A stretch of 64,000 nt of DNA from assembly GCA_963702565.1 (NCBI GenBank), contig CAVPDE010000018.1, positions 1-64,000 of the forward strand. The letters are read 5' to 3'. The notes beneath the pieces are model-generated. The model saw nothing but the letters and a program-made list of their open reading frames with translations. It did not search any database and was not told the origin of the DNA. Shown here one piece after another: positions 7,492-16,287 of this stretch (position 1 is the first letter of the stretch; each line of letters begins with the position of its first letter). This stretch comes from CAVPDE01 sp963702565. Its GTDB lineage: Bacteria; Desulfobacterota; DSM-4660; Desulfatiglandales; HGW-15. The translations under genes and the position numbers were made by a program.

Positions 7492-8676
7492 ATGACCCGC
7501 GATGCCACGATACCCCGTTTGCTCAGAAGACCTGACCGATCCTTTTTTCTGTTCGGCCCAAGGGGGACAGGCAAGAGCACCTGGCTCCGGCAGGTGCTCC
7601 CTGACGCTTTCCGGCTTGACTTGCTCGATGCGTCGCTTTTTCTCGAGCTTTCGCGGGATCCTCACCGCCTTGAAGCTTTGATTGGGAACAGACCTGCCGG
7701 CGCCTGGGTGGTGCTCGATGAGATACAGAAAGTTCCAGCTTTGCTGGATGAAGTTCACCGCCTCATGGAATTGCGCCGGTGGCGATTTGCTCTTTGCGGC
7801 TCCTCCGCTCGGAAACTTCGCCGGGGCGGCGCCAACCTCCTTGCCGGCCGAGCCCTGACGCTCTCCATGGAGAGTCTCTCTGCCGCAGAACTGGGCGTGG
7901 AGTTCGATCTGGACTTGGCGCTGAATTGGGGATTGCTTCCCTTCGTCCTGAATGATTCCGGTCATGCGGCTGATATTCTTTCCGCTTATGTCAACACCTA
8001 TCTCAAAGAGGAGCTGCAGGCAGAGGGCCTGATCCGCAATGTGCCGCCCTTTGTTCGCTTTCTTGCCGTAGCAGGGCAGTTCAACGGCCAGATGGTGAAC
8101 GTGCAGAACATCTCTCGTGAGGCCTCTGTTGCCCGCAGCACCGTGGACACCTATTTTGTCATCCTGACCGACACCCTGGTGGGGCACATCCTCCCGGCGT
8201 GGCGACCGGGCCTGAAGGTTCGGGAGGCAGCGCAACCCAAGTTCTACTGGTTTGACCCAGGGGTGGCGCGGGCTGCCGCCGGCCTGCTTCGCGACCCGGC
8301 AGATAGACAGTGGCAGGGATTGGCGCTGGAGACCTTGGTCTTTCACGAACTGCGTGTTTACAATGAGATCAGCGGGAAGCACCGTCCTGTGTCCTACTAT
8401 AGAACACCTGCAGGAGTGGAAGTGGATTTTATTGTTGAAATCTCTCACCGGAGGCAGAGCTCCTCCGCTCACGTGGTTGCTATCGAGGTCAAGCGGGCCG
8501 ATCGATGGGATCGGTCCTGGGATAAAGCGCTTCGTAACCTTGCGGATACGGCAGGGGTGAAGGTCGATCGTATGATTGGCGTTTACTGCGGTTCACGGAG
8601 ATACGAGTTCGACAATGTCACTGTGGTGCCCGTTTCAGAATTTCTGAAGGAGCTGTTTGACGGAGAGGTTTTCTGA
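7492..8676 (+). CDS. AAA ATPase with DUF4143 (AAA_14/DUF4143 family)
   Basis: About 394 residues. The Walker A is FLFGPRGTGKSTWLRQVLPD near residue 20 and the Walker B VVLDEIQKVPALLDEVHRLM. ALCGSSARKLRRGGANLLAGR is the sensor segment. The C-terminal DUF4143 half contains RSTVDTYFVILTDTLVGHIL and a PD-(D/E)XK-like stretch, YYRTPAGVEVDFIVE then VVAIEVKR. Such ATPases are frequent in prokaryotic accessory regions and their role is unknown. The start at ATG 7492 is preferred (GAGG 8 bp upstream); ATG 7474 lies inside the palindrome. An island repeat follows the stop. Confidence 0.85.
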   Translation: MTRDATIPRLLRRPDRSFFLFGPRGTGKSTWLRQVLPDAFRLDLLDASLFLELSRDPHRLEALIGNRPAGAWVVLDEIQKVPALLDEVHRLMELRRWRFALCGSSARKLRRGGANLLAGRALTLSMESLSAAELGVEFDLDLALNWGLLPFVLNDSGHAADILSAYVNTYLKEELQAEGLIRNVPPFVRFLAVAGQFNGQMVNVQNISREASVARSTVDTYFVILTDTLVGHILPAWRPGLKVREAAQPKFYWFDPGVARAAAGLLRDPADRQWQGLALETLVFHELRVYNEISGKHRPVSYYRTPAGVEVDFIVEISHRRQSSSAHVVAIEVKRADRWDRSWDKALRNLADTAGVKVDRMIGVYCGSRRYEFDNVTVVPVSEFLKELFDGEVF

Positions 8677-8689
8677 GCAAACATGCAGG

Positions 8690-8790
8690 GGGGGAGGGGA
8701 TCATTATTTTATTACTTTCTCGATCTGACCGAGTCTCAACGATCAGGAAAAGCAAAGCCTGAGGTGCTCGTTCCCGCCCGCCGGCCCGGG
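8690..8790. repeat. island repeat copy 5
   Basis: ATCATTATTTTATTACTTTC, TCGATCTGACCGAGTCTCAA, then CAGGAAAAGCAAAGCCTGAG and GTGCTCGTTC: the cleanest copy of the shared core. It starts 14 bp after the ATPase stop. The remainder to 8913 shows nothing I can identify. Confidence 0.65.
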
Positions 8791-8913
8791 TCGGACCTCG
8801 GCAACAAGTTGAAATCTGATCGGAAGTGAATGGAATGGACCGTGAAAAGAGGCTTTGAACCGAATTTCCAGGTTCAAAATGGGCCCTCCAAGGACAGGAA
8901 AGAGAAAGGTCGG

Positions 8914-8946
8914 TTGACACATAAGCAGTGTGCACATATAATGTGT
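8914..8946 (+). promoter_or_regulatory. consensus sigma-70 promoter with overlapping operator for vapBC
   Basis: TTGACA (8914-8919), exactly 17 bp, then TATAAT (8937-8942): both hexamers are perfect. An inverted pair ACACAT (8917-8922) / ATGTGT (8941-8946), with the centre palindrome TGTGCACA (8929-8936), covers the promoter. This fits autorepression by the RHH antitoxin complex. Confidence 0.75.
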
Positions 8947-8967
8947 TTATGCTCAGGAGGTAATCCC

Positions 8968-9192
8968 ATGGCCAATATAACGATATCGATTGATGAGGCT
9001 CTTTTGAAGGCGGGGCGGGAGTACGCTGAAAAGCATCAGACGTCGATCAACGGCCTCATTCGAAAGCTCTTGGAGGAGACCGTCGAGTCCCAATCAAAGG
9101 ACTGGTTGCAGGAATGCTTCGATCTGATGGATCGAGCCAAGGGTAATTCCCGAGGGAAGCGGTGGAAGAGAGAGGAGTTGTACGATGTCTAA
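8968..9192 (+). CDS. vapB: VapB-type ribbon-helix-helix antitoxin
   Basis: About 74 residues, ANITISIDEALLKAGREYAE, then TSINGLIRKLLEET: a classic RHH/CopG N-terminal DNA-binding domain followed by a charged toxin-binding tail. The ATG at 8968 has AGGAGGT 8 bases upstream and is 26 bp from the -10 box; the open frame back to 8830 crosses the promoter and is not real coding. It overlaps vapC by 8 bases. It binds and neutralises VapC and probably represses the upstream promoter. Confidence 0.88.
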   Translation: MANITISIDEALLKAGREYAEKHQTSINGLIRKLLEETVESQSKDWLQECFDLMDRAKGNSRGKRWKREELYDV

Positions 9193-9604
9193 GGTTTTTG
9201 TGGATACCAACATCCTTGTGTATTGCATGGATGACTCCGACAAAAATAGAAAAGCGCGGTGCCGAGCCCTTATAGAAGCGTTGGCCGGTGAGTTATACGG
9301 TGTGCTTTCCACGCAAGTGCTGCAAGAGTTTTATGTGGCTGCGACGAAGAAGCTAGGGGCTGACCCCCTGGCGGTAAAAGATATCCTGCACTCTTTCCGG
9401 CGATTCGAAACGGTTCTCATAACACCTGAGATCATCAAGGATGCCATCGATTGCAGCCTCATCAACCACCTATCTTTCTGGGACTCTCTCATCGTTGTGG
9501 CAGCGGAAAGCGCACGGTGCGAGAAGATTTGGACGGAAGACTTGAATGACGGACAAATCATTCGGGGGGTTCGGATCGAGAATCCTCTCAAGAGCCCGAA
9601 ATAG
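9185..9604 (+). CDS. vapC: VapC PIN-domain toxin
   Basis: A 139-residue PIN domain: KVFVDTNILVYCMDDSDKNR (first Asp), STQVLQEFYVAATKKLG (Glu), INHLSFWDSLIVVAAESARC (Asp) and IWTEDLNDGQ (Asp). All four acidic positions are present, so it should be an active Mg-dependent RNase. VapC toxins typically cleave initiator tRNA or rRNA; the target here is unknown. It shares the vapB transcript and promoter. The island repeat resumes 3 bp after the stop. Confidence 0.9.
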   Translation: MSKVFVDTNILVYCMDDSDKNRKARCRALIEALAGELYGVLSTQVLQEFYVAATKKLGADPLAVKDILHSFRRFETVLITPEIIKDAIDCSLINHLSFWDSLIVVAAESARCEKIWTEDLNDGQIIRGVRIENPLKSPK

Positions 9605-9606
9605 AG

Positions 9607-10171
9607 CAGGGGAAGTACATCATTTTTTCCTTTTCTCGATCTGACCGAGTCTTGACGAAGGGGGACGCCCTTAAATAACTCAATAGATGACCTCTTTCAG
9701 CATCGACTAAAGTTGATGGGGCCCGTATCGGACTCTACTGCGAGAGCGAAGTTCCATATTTGTTGACATTCCCCGGGTATAGGGCACGTACATAAGAGTG
9801 TAAGTTTCGATTTAGCAGCTGTTTGGTGTTTTCGTAGGGTAGTGGTTCTCTGGATGAGTAAGTTAACTGCGAGGGGAGAATCCAGGAAATACGATATTTG
9901 ATAACTACCTCCAGATGTTCGCGACGCTTCGGACCGACAGAGCGCATGACTCTAGGCGCGTTGAGCCGGGGACTGGAAGAGGGTAATATAAGCATAAAGG
10001 ACTATCGTGGCATGGAGGGACCAAGGAGGTGGGAACGCTTAACCGAATAGACCTGCTACGGGATGCTCTCCTTAACCTTCTCGCTGTTTCATGGTGTTAG
10101 CATGGGGGGAGAATGTCATAAAACAGGAGGAGCCTTTCAAAAACCTGCCCAAACAAGAAAGGAGCATCAGA
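9607..10171. repeat. island repeat copy 6 and decayed duplicate of the DUF433 leader
   Basis: 9607-9655 carries CATCATTTTTTCC and TCGATCTGACCGAGTC. 9896-9945 carries ACTACCTCCAGATGTTCG and CGCTTCGGACCGACAG, the trace of the nuclease N-terminus. 9958-10057 aligns with 5735-5835, including GGTGGGAACGCTTAACCGAA and TAGA. That covers the ribosome-binding region and first codons of the DUF433 antitoxin, after which similarity stops. No intact gene is present between 9605 and 10171. Confidence 0.65.
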
Positions 10172-11589
10172 ATGGCTGAGCTGTGGAAGATGTCCGGCTC
10201 GGAACTCGGCAGGATGATTGCCTCAAGAAAGGTCAAGCCTTCAGAGGTGATGGATGCCGTTTTGACACGGATAGAAGATGTAAATCCAAAGATCAATGCC
10301 TTCTGTACGCTCGCCCGGGATTCGGCCATGGCCGAGGCACGGGCAGCGGACAAGAAGGTCACCCGGGCGAGATCTTTAGGGCCCCTTTTCGGGGTTCCCG
10401 TTTCCATCAAGGATTTGATCTTTACGAAAGGCCTCCGCACCACCTTCGGATCCAAAATGCACGAGAACTTCATTCCGGACCAGGATGAGGTTGTGGTGGA
10501 AAGACTCAAGGCGGCTGGGGCCATTCTTGTCGGCAAGACAACGACCTGCGAATTCGGCTACAAGTCCGTTACACAGAGCCCGCTCTGGGGCGTCACCCGC
10601 AACCCCTGGAACCTGGAAATGACCCCTGCAGGTTCGAGCGGCGGGGCTGCTGCTGCGGTGTCCTCCGGCCTGGGTCCCATGGCGGTCGGAACGGATGGAG
10701 GCGGCTCCGTCAGAGCTCCGGCAAGTTTCTGCGGGATCTTCGGGCTGAAACCTTCCCGGGGCAGGATTCCCATATATCCTGTACTCCCGGGGTGGGAAGC
10801 GCTGGATCGGTGCCTTGCCCATGTTGGTCCTCTGACTCGCACAGTGGCCGACGCAGCCCTGATGATGGAAGTGATTGCGGGCCGGGACGGTCGTGATCCC
10901 ATGACATTGCCTGAAGGAAGGATGGCTTTTCGAAGGGGGCTCAAGAAGGGGGTGCGCGGCCTGAAGATCGCCTGGACACTGGATCTCGGGCACGTTGTTG
11001 TCGATGAACGAGTGAAGCAGGCGGTTACACCCGCGGTCAGGGTCTTTGCGGAACTGGGGGCCAAAGTAGAGGAAGCCAGGCCTGACGTCCCGCACATGCA
11101 CGATGCTTTTCAACTGATTTTTGCCGGGGGGGGTGCGCAGGGGCCATAGGAGATCGGCTGGAGGCATGGAGGGATCGATTGGACCAGGGTTTGGTGAGGC
11201 TGACGCAAATCGGCCTGAACGCAAGTGCCGCGGATTACGTCCGCGCTACCAACCGATCCCACATTCTCTGGGAGAAGATGCAGGCCTTTTTTGAGAAGTA
11301 TGACCTGCTTCTGACGCCCACCCTCTCTGTCCCTCCTTTTCCCGTTGGTGTGGATTGGCCGCGGGAGGTAGCAGGGCAGAAGGTCCATCCCTTGAACTAT
11401 CTAGCCTTTACCTACCCCTTCAATCTTACAGGCCATCCGGCGGGATCCGTGCCCTGCGGGTGGACGGAGGATGGATTGCCTGTAGGTTTGCAGATCGTGG
11501 GCAGACGCTTTGAAGATGCCACAGCGTTAAGGGCCGCCGCCGCTTTTGAGGAAGCCAGACCCTGGGCAGACCGTTGGCCCGACTTGTAG
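10172..11589 (+). pseudogene. amidase-signature hydrolase, frameshifted in a G8 tract
   Basis: An amidase-signature (GatA-like) enzyme. From ATG 10172 (AAAGGAG upstream) the Lys-Ser-Ser triad is visible: Lys80 in VSIKDL, the Gly/Ser loop AGSSGGAAA near 153-161, and Ser179 in GTDGGGSVRAPA. The frame runs into FAGGGAQGP and TAG at 11147. The natural continuation (GAIGDRLEAWRDRLDQGLV, then DLLLTPTLSVPPFPVG) is in another frame ending at 11589. The switch lies in eight consecutive G (11126-11133). Joined, it would be about 472 residues, the normal family length. Biological frameshift, phase variation and sequencing error are all possible. Confidence 0.82.
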
Positions 11590-11611
11590 CAGGTTCGGGA
11601 GGCTGTCGAGA

Positions 11612-11690
11612 GCGGCAGGGACGTTCATGAGGGGCGATTCGCAGAACGGATTGCCCCGGGGGTTGCAGTGTGCCCTTTCTCGGTTTGACC
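11612..11690. repeat. possible island repeat copy 7, weak
   Basis: GGGACGTTCATGAGGG about 25 bp after the amidase stop resembles the start of copies 2 and 4, and TTTCTCGGTTTGACC at 11675 resembles their core. Similarity is short and this copy is uncertain. Nothing else is seen to 11757. Confidence 0.3.
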
Positions 11691-11757
11691 GGCATCCAGG
11701 ATCACCGGCGGGGGGAGAAATTCACGAGTTAAGCGACATCCCTTCATTGGAGCTGGA

Positions 11758-12312
11758 CTAAAGGAGACCGAACGCCTTCCTGAATTCCGCGTTCATGTAT
11801 CTGGAGAACTGGGTTTCCACACCACGACTTTTGAAATACTCGGCACCCAGAGTGGATAGGTCACCTGGAGTGATTCCCTTTTTCAGGAGAAGTTTCGAAC
11901 GAGGGTCCTCGCTGGTTTTCATAACTCTATTTTGCCATTCCACGTATTTGTGCTTTTTGGAAAATCCTACCTCGTGGAAAAGCGCATCATCTTTAAAATC
12001 CATAAGCTCAAGGTAAAGCTCACGCACCTTCGAAAGGATCTCGTTCTCCTGGGCAAGGTTGTGAGTTTCAGTGGAAACCGGTTTTTCTCTGACTTCGTGT
12101 TGGTTCCTATCGCGCTGTTCATTTTCTATCCGCAGTACTTGTTCTTTTGGAAAGCCAAAAACGCCTCCAAATCGATAAAACTTTATTTGGCCCTCTTCCT
12201 CCCAAGCTTTTTCCGTTTCAATCCTGTTCCCGTTTTTCAAGACGATGATATCTGCGGCGGAAATTGTGGGAAAGCCGAGGAGAAGCAGTAACAGAAACAG
12301 GACTTTTTTCAT
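11758..12312 (-). CDS. secreted protein of unknown function
   Basis: A 184-residue protein with a clear signal peptide (MKKVLFLLLLLLGFPTISAA). The first mature segment is IIVLKNGNRIETEKAWEEEG, then IKFYRFGGVFGFPKEQVLRI. It reads as a small beta-rich 'LKNG...I...W...G..I' module found at the N-terminus of many exported deltaproteobacterial proteins. A charged helical region follows and the C-terminus resembles no family I know. It is probably periplasmic. It is a single gene between the amidase and mreB. Confidence 0.7.
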   Translation of the reverse strand: MKKVLFLLLLLLGFPTISAADIIVLKNGNRIETEKAWEEEGQIKFYRFGGVFGFPKEQVLRIENEQRDRNQHEVREKPVSTETHNLAQENEILSKVRELYLELMDFKDDALFHEVGFSKKHKYVEWQNRVMKTSEDPRSKLLLKKGITPGDLSTLGAEYFKSRGVETQFSRYMNAEFRKAFGLL

Positions 12313-12640
12313 TTCTTATCCGTTGAATAAGGTATACTTTTGTTCTCCAGAAAACATTGCGTCAAAAGCAAAAACTCCAAATCTCAGCCTGAGCCTTTCT
12401 CGCTAGGCCGCTGATGGAAAACCTCTGAATCCCTTTGCATGGCAGATACCAGGTTTTCTATCTAACTTATGAAAAGTGATGAAAGATAATACCAAATCGG
12501 TTAGGCTTAGTCAAGAGAGATCAGGACACGAAAGAGATGGAACCCCGCCATCGGGGAGGAGGAAAAACCATCCTTGGCCGGTAACGTCTTGTATTTTGGC
12601 AAACGAAAAGGGGCGCGGGTCCCGGGGATTCCCTGATGAG
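12313..12640. other. intergenic region between mreB and the secreted-protein gene
   Basis: No coding signal. It contains a short hairpin (CCCCGCCATCGGGG near 12543) downstream of mreB in transcription order and A/T-rich sequence near 12313-12380, the probable promoter region of the secreted-protein gene. Confidence 0.4.
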
Positions 12641-13672
12641 CTATTTCCCGAGGTTTCTCAAGATCCCCAGATTGCTCAGAGCTTCGCCTGCCCCCACAAC
12701 CACGGCGGAGAGAGGGTCGGCGGCAATTCTAATGGGGAGCTTTGTCTCCGCTCTGAGCAGCAAGCCCAGATGCTTGAGCAGCGCGCCGCCTCCTACCAGC
12801 ATGATCCCGCAATCAATGAGGTCGGCAGCCAACTCCGGAGGCATCTGTTCCAGCGTGCTGCGCACCGCTCCCACAATCGCGTTGACCTGTTCGGAAATCG
12901 CCTCCCTCACTTCATCAGAGTCGATGTTTAATACTTTCGGTGAACCCGTCGCGAGGTCTCTCCCCTTGACCTCGACACTCTCCAATGTATCCCCGGGAAA
13001 TGCGCTGCCAATGGTCGTCTTAATGATCTCGGCTGAAGTGCTCCCAATGAGGAGACGATATTTCTTTTTGATGTATTCGACGATGGCCTCGTCCATCTTG
13101 TCGCCGCCCACTCTGACCGAAATACTGTAAACAATGCCCCCGAGAGAGATTACCGCAGCCTCCGTTGTACCGCCGCCAATGTCCACGATCATGCTCCCTT
13201 TGGGTTCCGTGACCGGGAGTCCGGCGCCGATGGCGGCGGCCATCGGCTCCTCGATAAAGAACACCTCTCTGGCTCCGGCAGACTCTGCGGAATCCTTCAC
13301 CGCTTTCTTCTCCACCTCCGTGATCCCGCTTGCGACTCCGATAATGATGCGGGGTCTTGCAAGTTTTTGTCCTGCATGAGCCGTTCTGATGAAGTACCGC
13401 AGCATGGCCTCGGCTATGTCGAAATCGGCAATCACCCCATCCTTCATGGGACGGATGGCGACAATGTTCCCCGGGGTTTTTCCCAGCATGGATTTGGCCT
13501 CTTTGCCTACGGCCAGGACCTTCATGGTCCCCCGATCGTCTTTCTTCATTGCCACCACGGAAGGCTCATTAAGGACAATGCCCTTTCCTTGCATATAAAC
13601 AAGAGTATTGGCGGTGCCGAGGTCAATCGCTAAATCATGAGAGAATAGGCCGGATATTGAACGCAGAAGCAT
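12641..13672 (-). CDS. mreB: rod-shape-determining protein MreB
   Basis: A 343-residue actin homologue. Phosphate-1 loop HDLAIDLGTANTLVYMQGKG, then GIVLNEPSVVAM, GVIADFDIAEAMLRYFI, phosphate-2 IVDIGGGTTEAAVISLGG and the adenosine motif IMLVGGGALLKHLGLLL. It assembles membrane-bound filaments that direct lateral cell-wall synthesis, so the cell is probably a rod. The length is normal (about 340-345). mreC/mreD do not follow on the minus strand, so this is a detached copy. Confidence 0.95.
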   Translation of the reverse strand: MLLRSISGLFSHDLAIDLGTANTLVYMQGKGIVLNEPSVVAMKKDDRGTMKVLAVGKEAKSMLGKTPGNIVAIRPMKDGVIADFDIAEAMLRYFIRTAHAGQKLARPRIIIGVASGITEVEKKAVKDSAESAGAREVFFIEEPMAAAIGAGLPVTEPKGSMIVDIGGGTTEAAVISLGGIVYSISVRVGGDKMDEAIVEYIKKKYRLLIGSTSAEIIKTTIGSAFPGDTLESVEVKGRDLATGSPKVLNIDSDEVREAISEQVNAIVGAVRSTLEQMPPELAADLIDCGIMLVGGGALLKHLGLLLRAETKLPIRIAADPLSAVVVGAGEALSNLGILRNLGK

Positions 13673-14121
13673 GGTTCCTGATTTCCTTCCGGAGCACCGG
13701 TATCAAGAAAGTGCAATAGAGGTCGTGAAATAAGGTGCAAAGGTTATACGGAGCAAGGGTGATGCCAAGGATTTCGAAAGGAGCAAACCTCTTGATATTG
13801 TGGGAGTTTGTAAAACCCCTGATGTTTGTGGCGGCCAAAGGGTGAAGGGATTTCCCTACCGAAGAAGAGGCTGCGTTGACAGGGTTCCCCATTGACAGGT
13901 TGGTATGTCGCGGGGTTCGCTCAAGTTTTTATCATTTGACGGCCTGTAAGGGAAACCCTTCAGTGAGCCTCCATCCGGGTGAGAGCGGGGAGCGCCGCCA
14001 TTGCGGAGTTCACGGAGATCAAGACGGTCTTCATCGACTACAGCGGCAGGTTGCAGAAGGCGCAGATTGACCGCTGAGCAAGGATAGTAGAGTTGTGATC
14101 AGGCTGCTAAAGACGAGTGAC
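13673..14121. other. intergenic region with a coding-like fragment at 13987-14070
   Basis: Most of the stretch shows no gene. On the plus strand 13987-14070 reads SAAIAEFTEIKTVFIDYSGR, LQKAQIDR, stop: protein-like, without a start, probably the C-terminal remnant of a lost gene of unknown family. The part next to 13672 should hold the mreB promoter. Confidence 0.3.
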
Positions 14122-15045
14122 TCATATGTGCGCCTTGAGATGAGCGGGCTTGAGCAGGGCATAGGCGAGGCGCATCACAGGGGTGGGAACACCGCGCTCC
14201 CTGCCCAGAAGAACGACCACGCCGATCAGCGATTCCAGTTCACTCATGCGGCCGGCCTCCAGGTCGCGCTGCATGGAGGGCCTCATGTCCGGGGCCGCTG
14301 CGTCAATGAAGGAAAGGGTCTTGGCAACGATGTCCGCATCGAGCGCCACTCCGCAGGCCTGAGCCACAGCCGCCACTTCGGCCATAGCCTGAGCCAGCAC
14401 CTCGCGCGCCTCCGGCACATGCCGGTATTCTCCCATGGATACACGGGTCAGGCCTCCGAGCGCGCTGATAGCTGAGATAAAGACGAATTTGGTCCAGAGC
14501 ATTTGCCTGATGTTGGGAGCCAGCTCGACCACGGCCGGGGTGGTCGCAAAGGCGGATGCCACAGCCTGGGCCCGGGGCGTTATCCGGCCGTCCAGTTCAC
14601 CCAGGGCGATGCGCCGGAACTGGCTGTACTGACCGATCCTGCCCGGTGCCTCGATGGCCGCAGAAAGCCATGTGGCGCCCCCGAGCATGCGCTCCATTCC
14701 CACTGCGGACCCGATGCGTTCAGCAGCATCGATCCCGTTCTGCAACGAGATCACCACCGTGTTGTCCCCGATCAAAGGCTTGATAGCCTGGGCAGCCTCG
14801 TCGGTGTGGTAGGTCTTCGTGGCGACGAGGACGAGGTCAACCGCTCCGATTTCACCAGGGCGATCCGTCGCATTTACAGGCGACACGGTGAAGTCTCCGT
14901 GTACGCTCTTGACGTGCAGCCCCTTGTCGCGAATGGCCTGAAGGTGAGCTCCCCGGGCGATGAAGGTCACCTCCTGACCTGCGGCGGCGAGCAGCCCGCC
15001 GTAGTATCCCCCGACTCCGCCTGAACCCATGATCGCTATCTTCAT
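14122..15045 (-). CDS. 2-dehydropantoate 2-reductase family (PanE/ApbA-like)
   Basis: A 307-residue NADP-dependent reductase. The N-terminal Rossmann motif is MKIAIMGSGGVGGYYGGLLA. LVLVATKTYHTDEAAQAI and ISLQNGIDAAERIG follow, and the catalytic-type Lys is in MLWTKFVFISAISALGGLTR. The C-terminal part, SMQRDLEAGRMSELESLIG, is the PanE signature (R-D...G..TE-like). It would reduce ketopantoate in coenzyme A synthesis. However, the family includes several paralogues with other 2-oxo substrates and no pan genes are nearby, so the exact substrate is uncertain. It may share a transcript with the DMT transporter upstream. Confidence 0.85.
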   Translation of the reverse strand: MKIAIMGSGGVGGYYGGLLAAAGQEVTFIARGAHLQAIRDKGLHVKSVHGDFTVSPVNATDRPGEIGAVDLVLVATKTYHTDEAAQAIKPLIGDNTVVISLQNGIDAAERIGSAVGMERMLGGATWLSAAIEAPGRIGQYSQFRRIALGELDGRITPRAQAVASAFATTPAVVELAPNIRQMLWTKFVFISAISALGGLTRVSMGEYRHVPEAREVLAQAMAEVAAVAQACGVALDADIVAKTLSFIDAAAPDMRPSMQRDLEAGRMSELESLIGVVVLLGRERGVPTPVMRLAYALLKPAHLKAHI

Positions 15046-15106
15046 TTTTTCTCTCCCTGAATGACTTCAAATTCTCCGCGGGCTCTGCGAGAGATCTTTT
15101 TGCCTT

Positions 15107-15541
15107 TTATCTGACGATGAGCCAAACCCCGAGAATCAGAACTCCGATTCCGAAAGCCCGCGACAAATCCAAAGGCCGCACGGCGCCCATCAACCCGAAG
15201 TGATCCAAAAGTGCGGCGATGATGAACTGGGAAGCGACGGCAACGGTAAAGGATGCGGTCAGTCCGAGGCGCGGTACGGTATAGCTGATCGTACCCACGA
15301 TGAAGAGCCCTAAGAGCCCGGTGCCGAAAGCGTACCAGGGAACCTCCTGCCATCCCTTCAGGCTCCAACCGCCTGAGAGCAAAGCGGCGAGGACAACGAC
15401 CAAACCGCCGCTTCCATAGGTGATGAGCACGCTGGCTTTTGTCCCCAGGCGCTGGTCCATCAAGCCCATAAGCTGCCCTTGAAGGGCCACGGCAATGCCC
15501 CCGAGGGCGGCAACTGTGATCAGTGTGGCGTAATTGGCCAT
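15107..15541 (-). CDS. DMT-family inner-membrane transporter (YdcZ/DUF606-like)
   Basis: A 144-residue hydrophobic protein with about five membrane segments: TLITVAALGGIAVALQGQL, then TKASVLITYGSGGLVVVL, WYAFGTGLLGLFIVGTISY and a final GIGVLILGVWLIV. The DUF606 family is the half-size DMT type and often occurs as pairs; only one copy is present here. The start at 15541 gives the usual MANYATLITV; upstream residues in the open frame derive from the adjacent repeat element. Substrate unknown. Confidence 0.8.
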   Translation of the reverse strand: MANYATLITVAALGGIAVALQGQLMGLMDQRLGTKASVLITYGSGGLVVVLAALLSGGWSLKGWQEVPWYAFGTGLLGLFIVGTISYTVPRLGLTASFTVAVASQFIIAALLDHFGLMGAVRPLDLSRAFGIGVLILGVWLIVR

Positions 15542-15552
15542 TTTAGGCTCCC

Positions 15553-15680
15553 AGCAGGTTGCTGAAAAACGCCCATCTACGGTGTTGCCCTCATCCCTCG
15601 TCACTGCGACGTACTGGACTGTACGTCTCATTCCTTGGGATTTCGGGCGCCTTGTATCTGGGCGTTTTTGAGCAACCTGC
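15553..15680. repeat. palindromic element family A, copy 1
   Basis: Left end AGCAGGTTGCTGAAAAACGC and right end GCGTTTTTGAGCAACCTGC form terminal inverted repeats with one mismatch in about 22 bases. Inside lies a second small palindrome around GTACTGGACTGTAC. The same layout recurs at 26606-26781 with different internal bases, so this is a mobile or structured interspersed repeat. Confidence 0.75.
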
Positions 15681-15836
15681 GAAAAGGGTTTTCTTGAGCA
15701 TCCTGCTAAGCTTCACTCCGCGTGATCGGCAAATGCAATCCGTTCATTTTCGGAGTTCTTTTATCAAACACAAAGAAGAATATCCACAAGGGTTTTGTGC
15801 GCAGGAAATGGGGAGGGACTAGCTTGAAATCGAGGA

Positions 15837-15858
15837 GGCCGGTGTCTAGACACCGGCC
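15837..15858. terminator. 22-bp perfect palindrome downstream of the NIL-ferredoxin gene
   Basis: GGCCGGTG-TCTAGA-CACCGGCC reads the same on both strands and starts about 18 bases after the gene's stop codon. As RNA it forms an 8-bp GC-rich stem; there is no U tract, so termination would be rho-assisted or weak. Confidence 0.5.
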
Positions 15859-15876
15859 CCCTTGATCAGCAACCTG

Positions 15877-16287
15877 CTATGCCAGGTTAACTTCCACGGC
15901 TTTGTAAATGCACACATCCAGGCACGAGAGGCAGACCACGCACTTCTCGGGATCGTAGGAAACCTTCCAGCTCTTTCGATCCACATCCAGAGCGCCTGTG
16001 GGACAGATGGGCACGCAGGCGGTACATCCAGTGCAGCGTTTCTCAAGGTGCTGGATCTCCTGGGAGAGGGGTTCGATGCTCACTCCCAGCTTCTCAAGAT
16101 AATTGAAGGCGAGCGCCATCTGACTCTCCTCGCCGCTCAGCTCCACCACCATTCGGCCCTGTTTTCCGGGATCAATGCTGGCTCTGAGGATGTTGACCAC
16201 GAGGTCATAGTCCTTGATGAGGCGATAGGTGATCGGCTCTTCCACATTGCTTGGCGGAAAGGAAAGAACGATTCTTGTCTTTTTCAT
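15877..16287 (-). CDS. NIL-domain ferredoxin of homocysteine biosynthesis
   Basis: A 136-residue protein: an N-terminal NIL domain (MKKTRIVLSFPPSNVEEPIT, ending EKLGVSIEPLSQEIQHLE) followed by two 4Fe-4S motifs, CTGCTACVPICP and CVVCLSCLDVCI. In methanogens and sulfate reducers this protein pairs with DUF39 to make homocysteine from aspartate semialdehyde. Start 16287 has GGAGGG upstream and its ATG overlaps the DUF39 stop (ATGA), so the pair is translated together. The stop TAG coincides with TAGCAGGTTGCTGA, the end word of repeat family A. Confidence 0.9.
   Translation of the reverse strand: MKKTRIVLSFPPSNVEEPITYRLIKDYDLVVNILRASIDPGKQGRMVVELSGEESQMALAFNYLEKLGVSIEPLSQEIQHLEKRCTGCTACVPICPTGALDVDRKSWKVSYDPEKCVVCLSCLDVCIYKAVEVNLA

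Noticed and set aside
8830..8967. N-terminal extension of VapB
   Set aside because: It crosses a perfect promoter; the ribosome-binding site and family start are at 8968.
3526..11690. CRISPR array
   Set aside because: Repeats are long, degenerate and separated by whole genes, with no regular spacer length.
13635..13892. 85-residue minus-strand ORF upstream of mreB
   Set aside because: No ribosome-binding site, no family similarity, overlaps the mreB start and its likely promoter.
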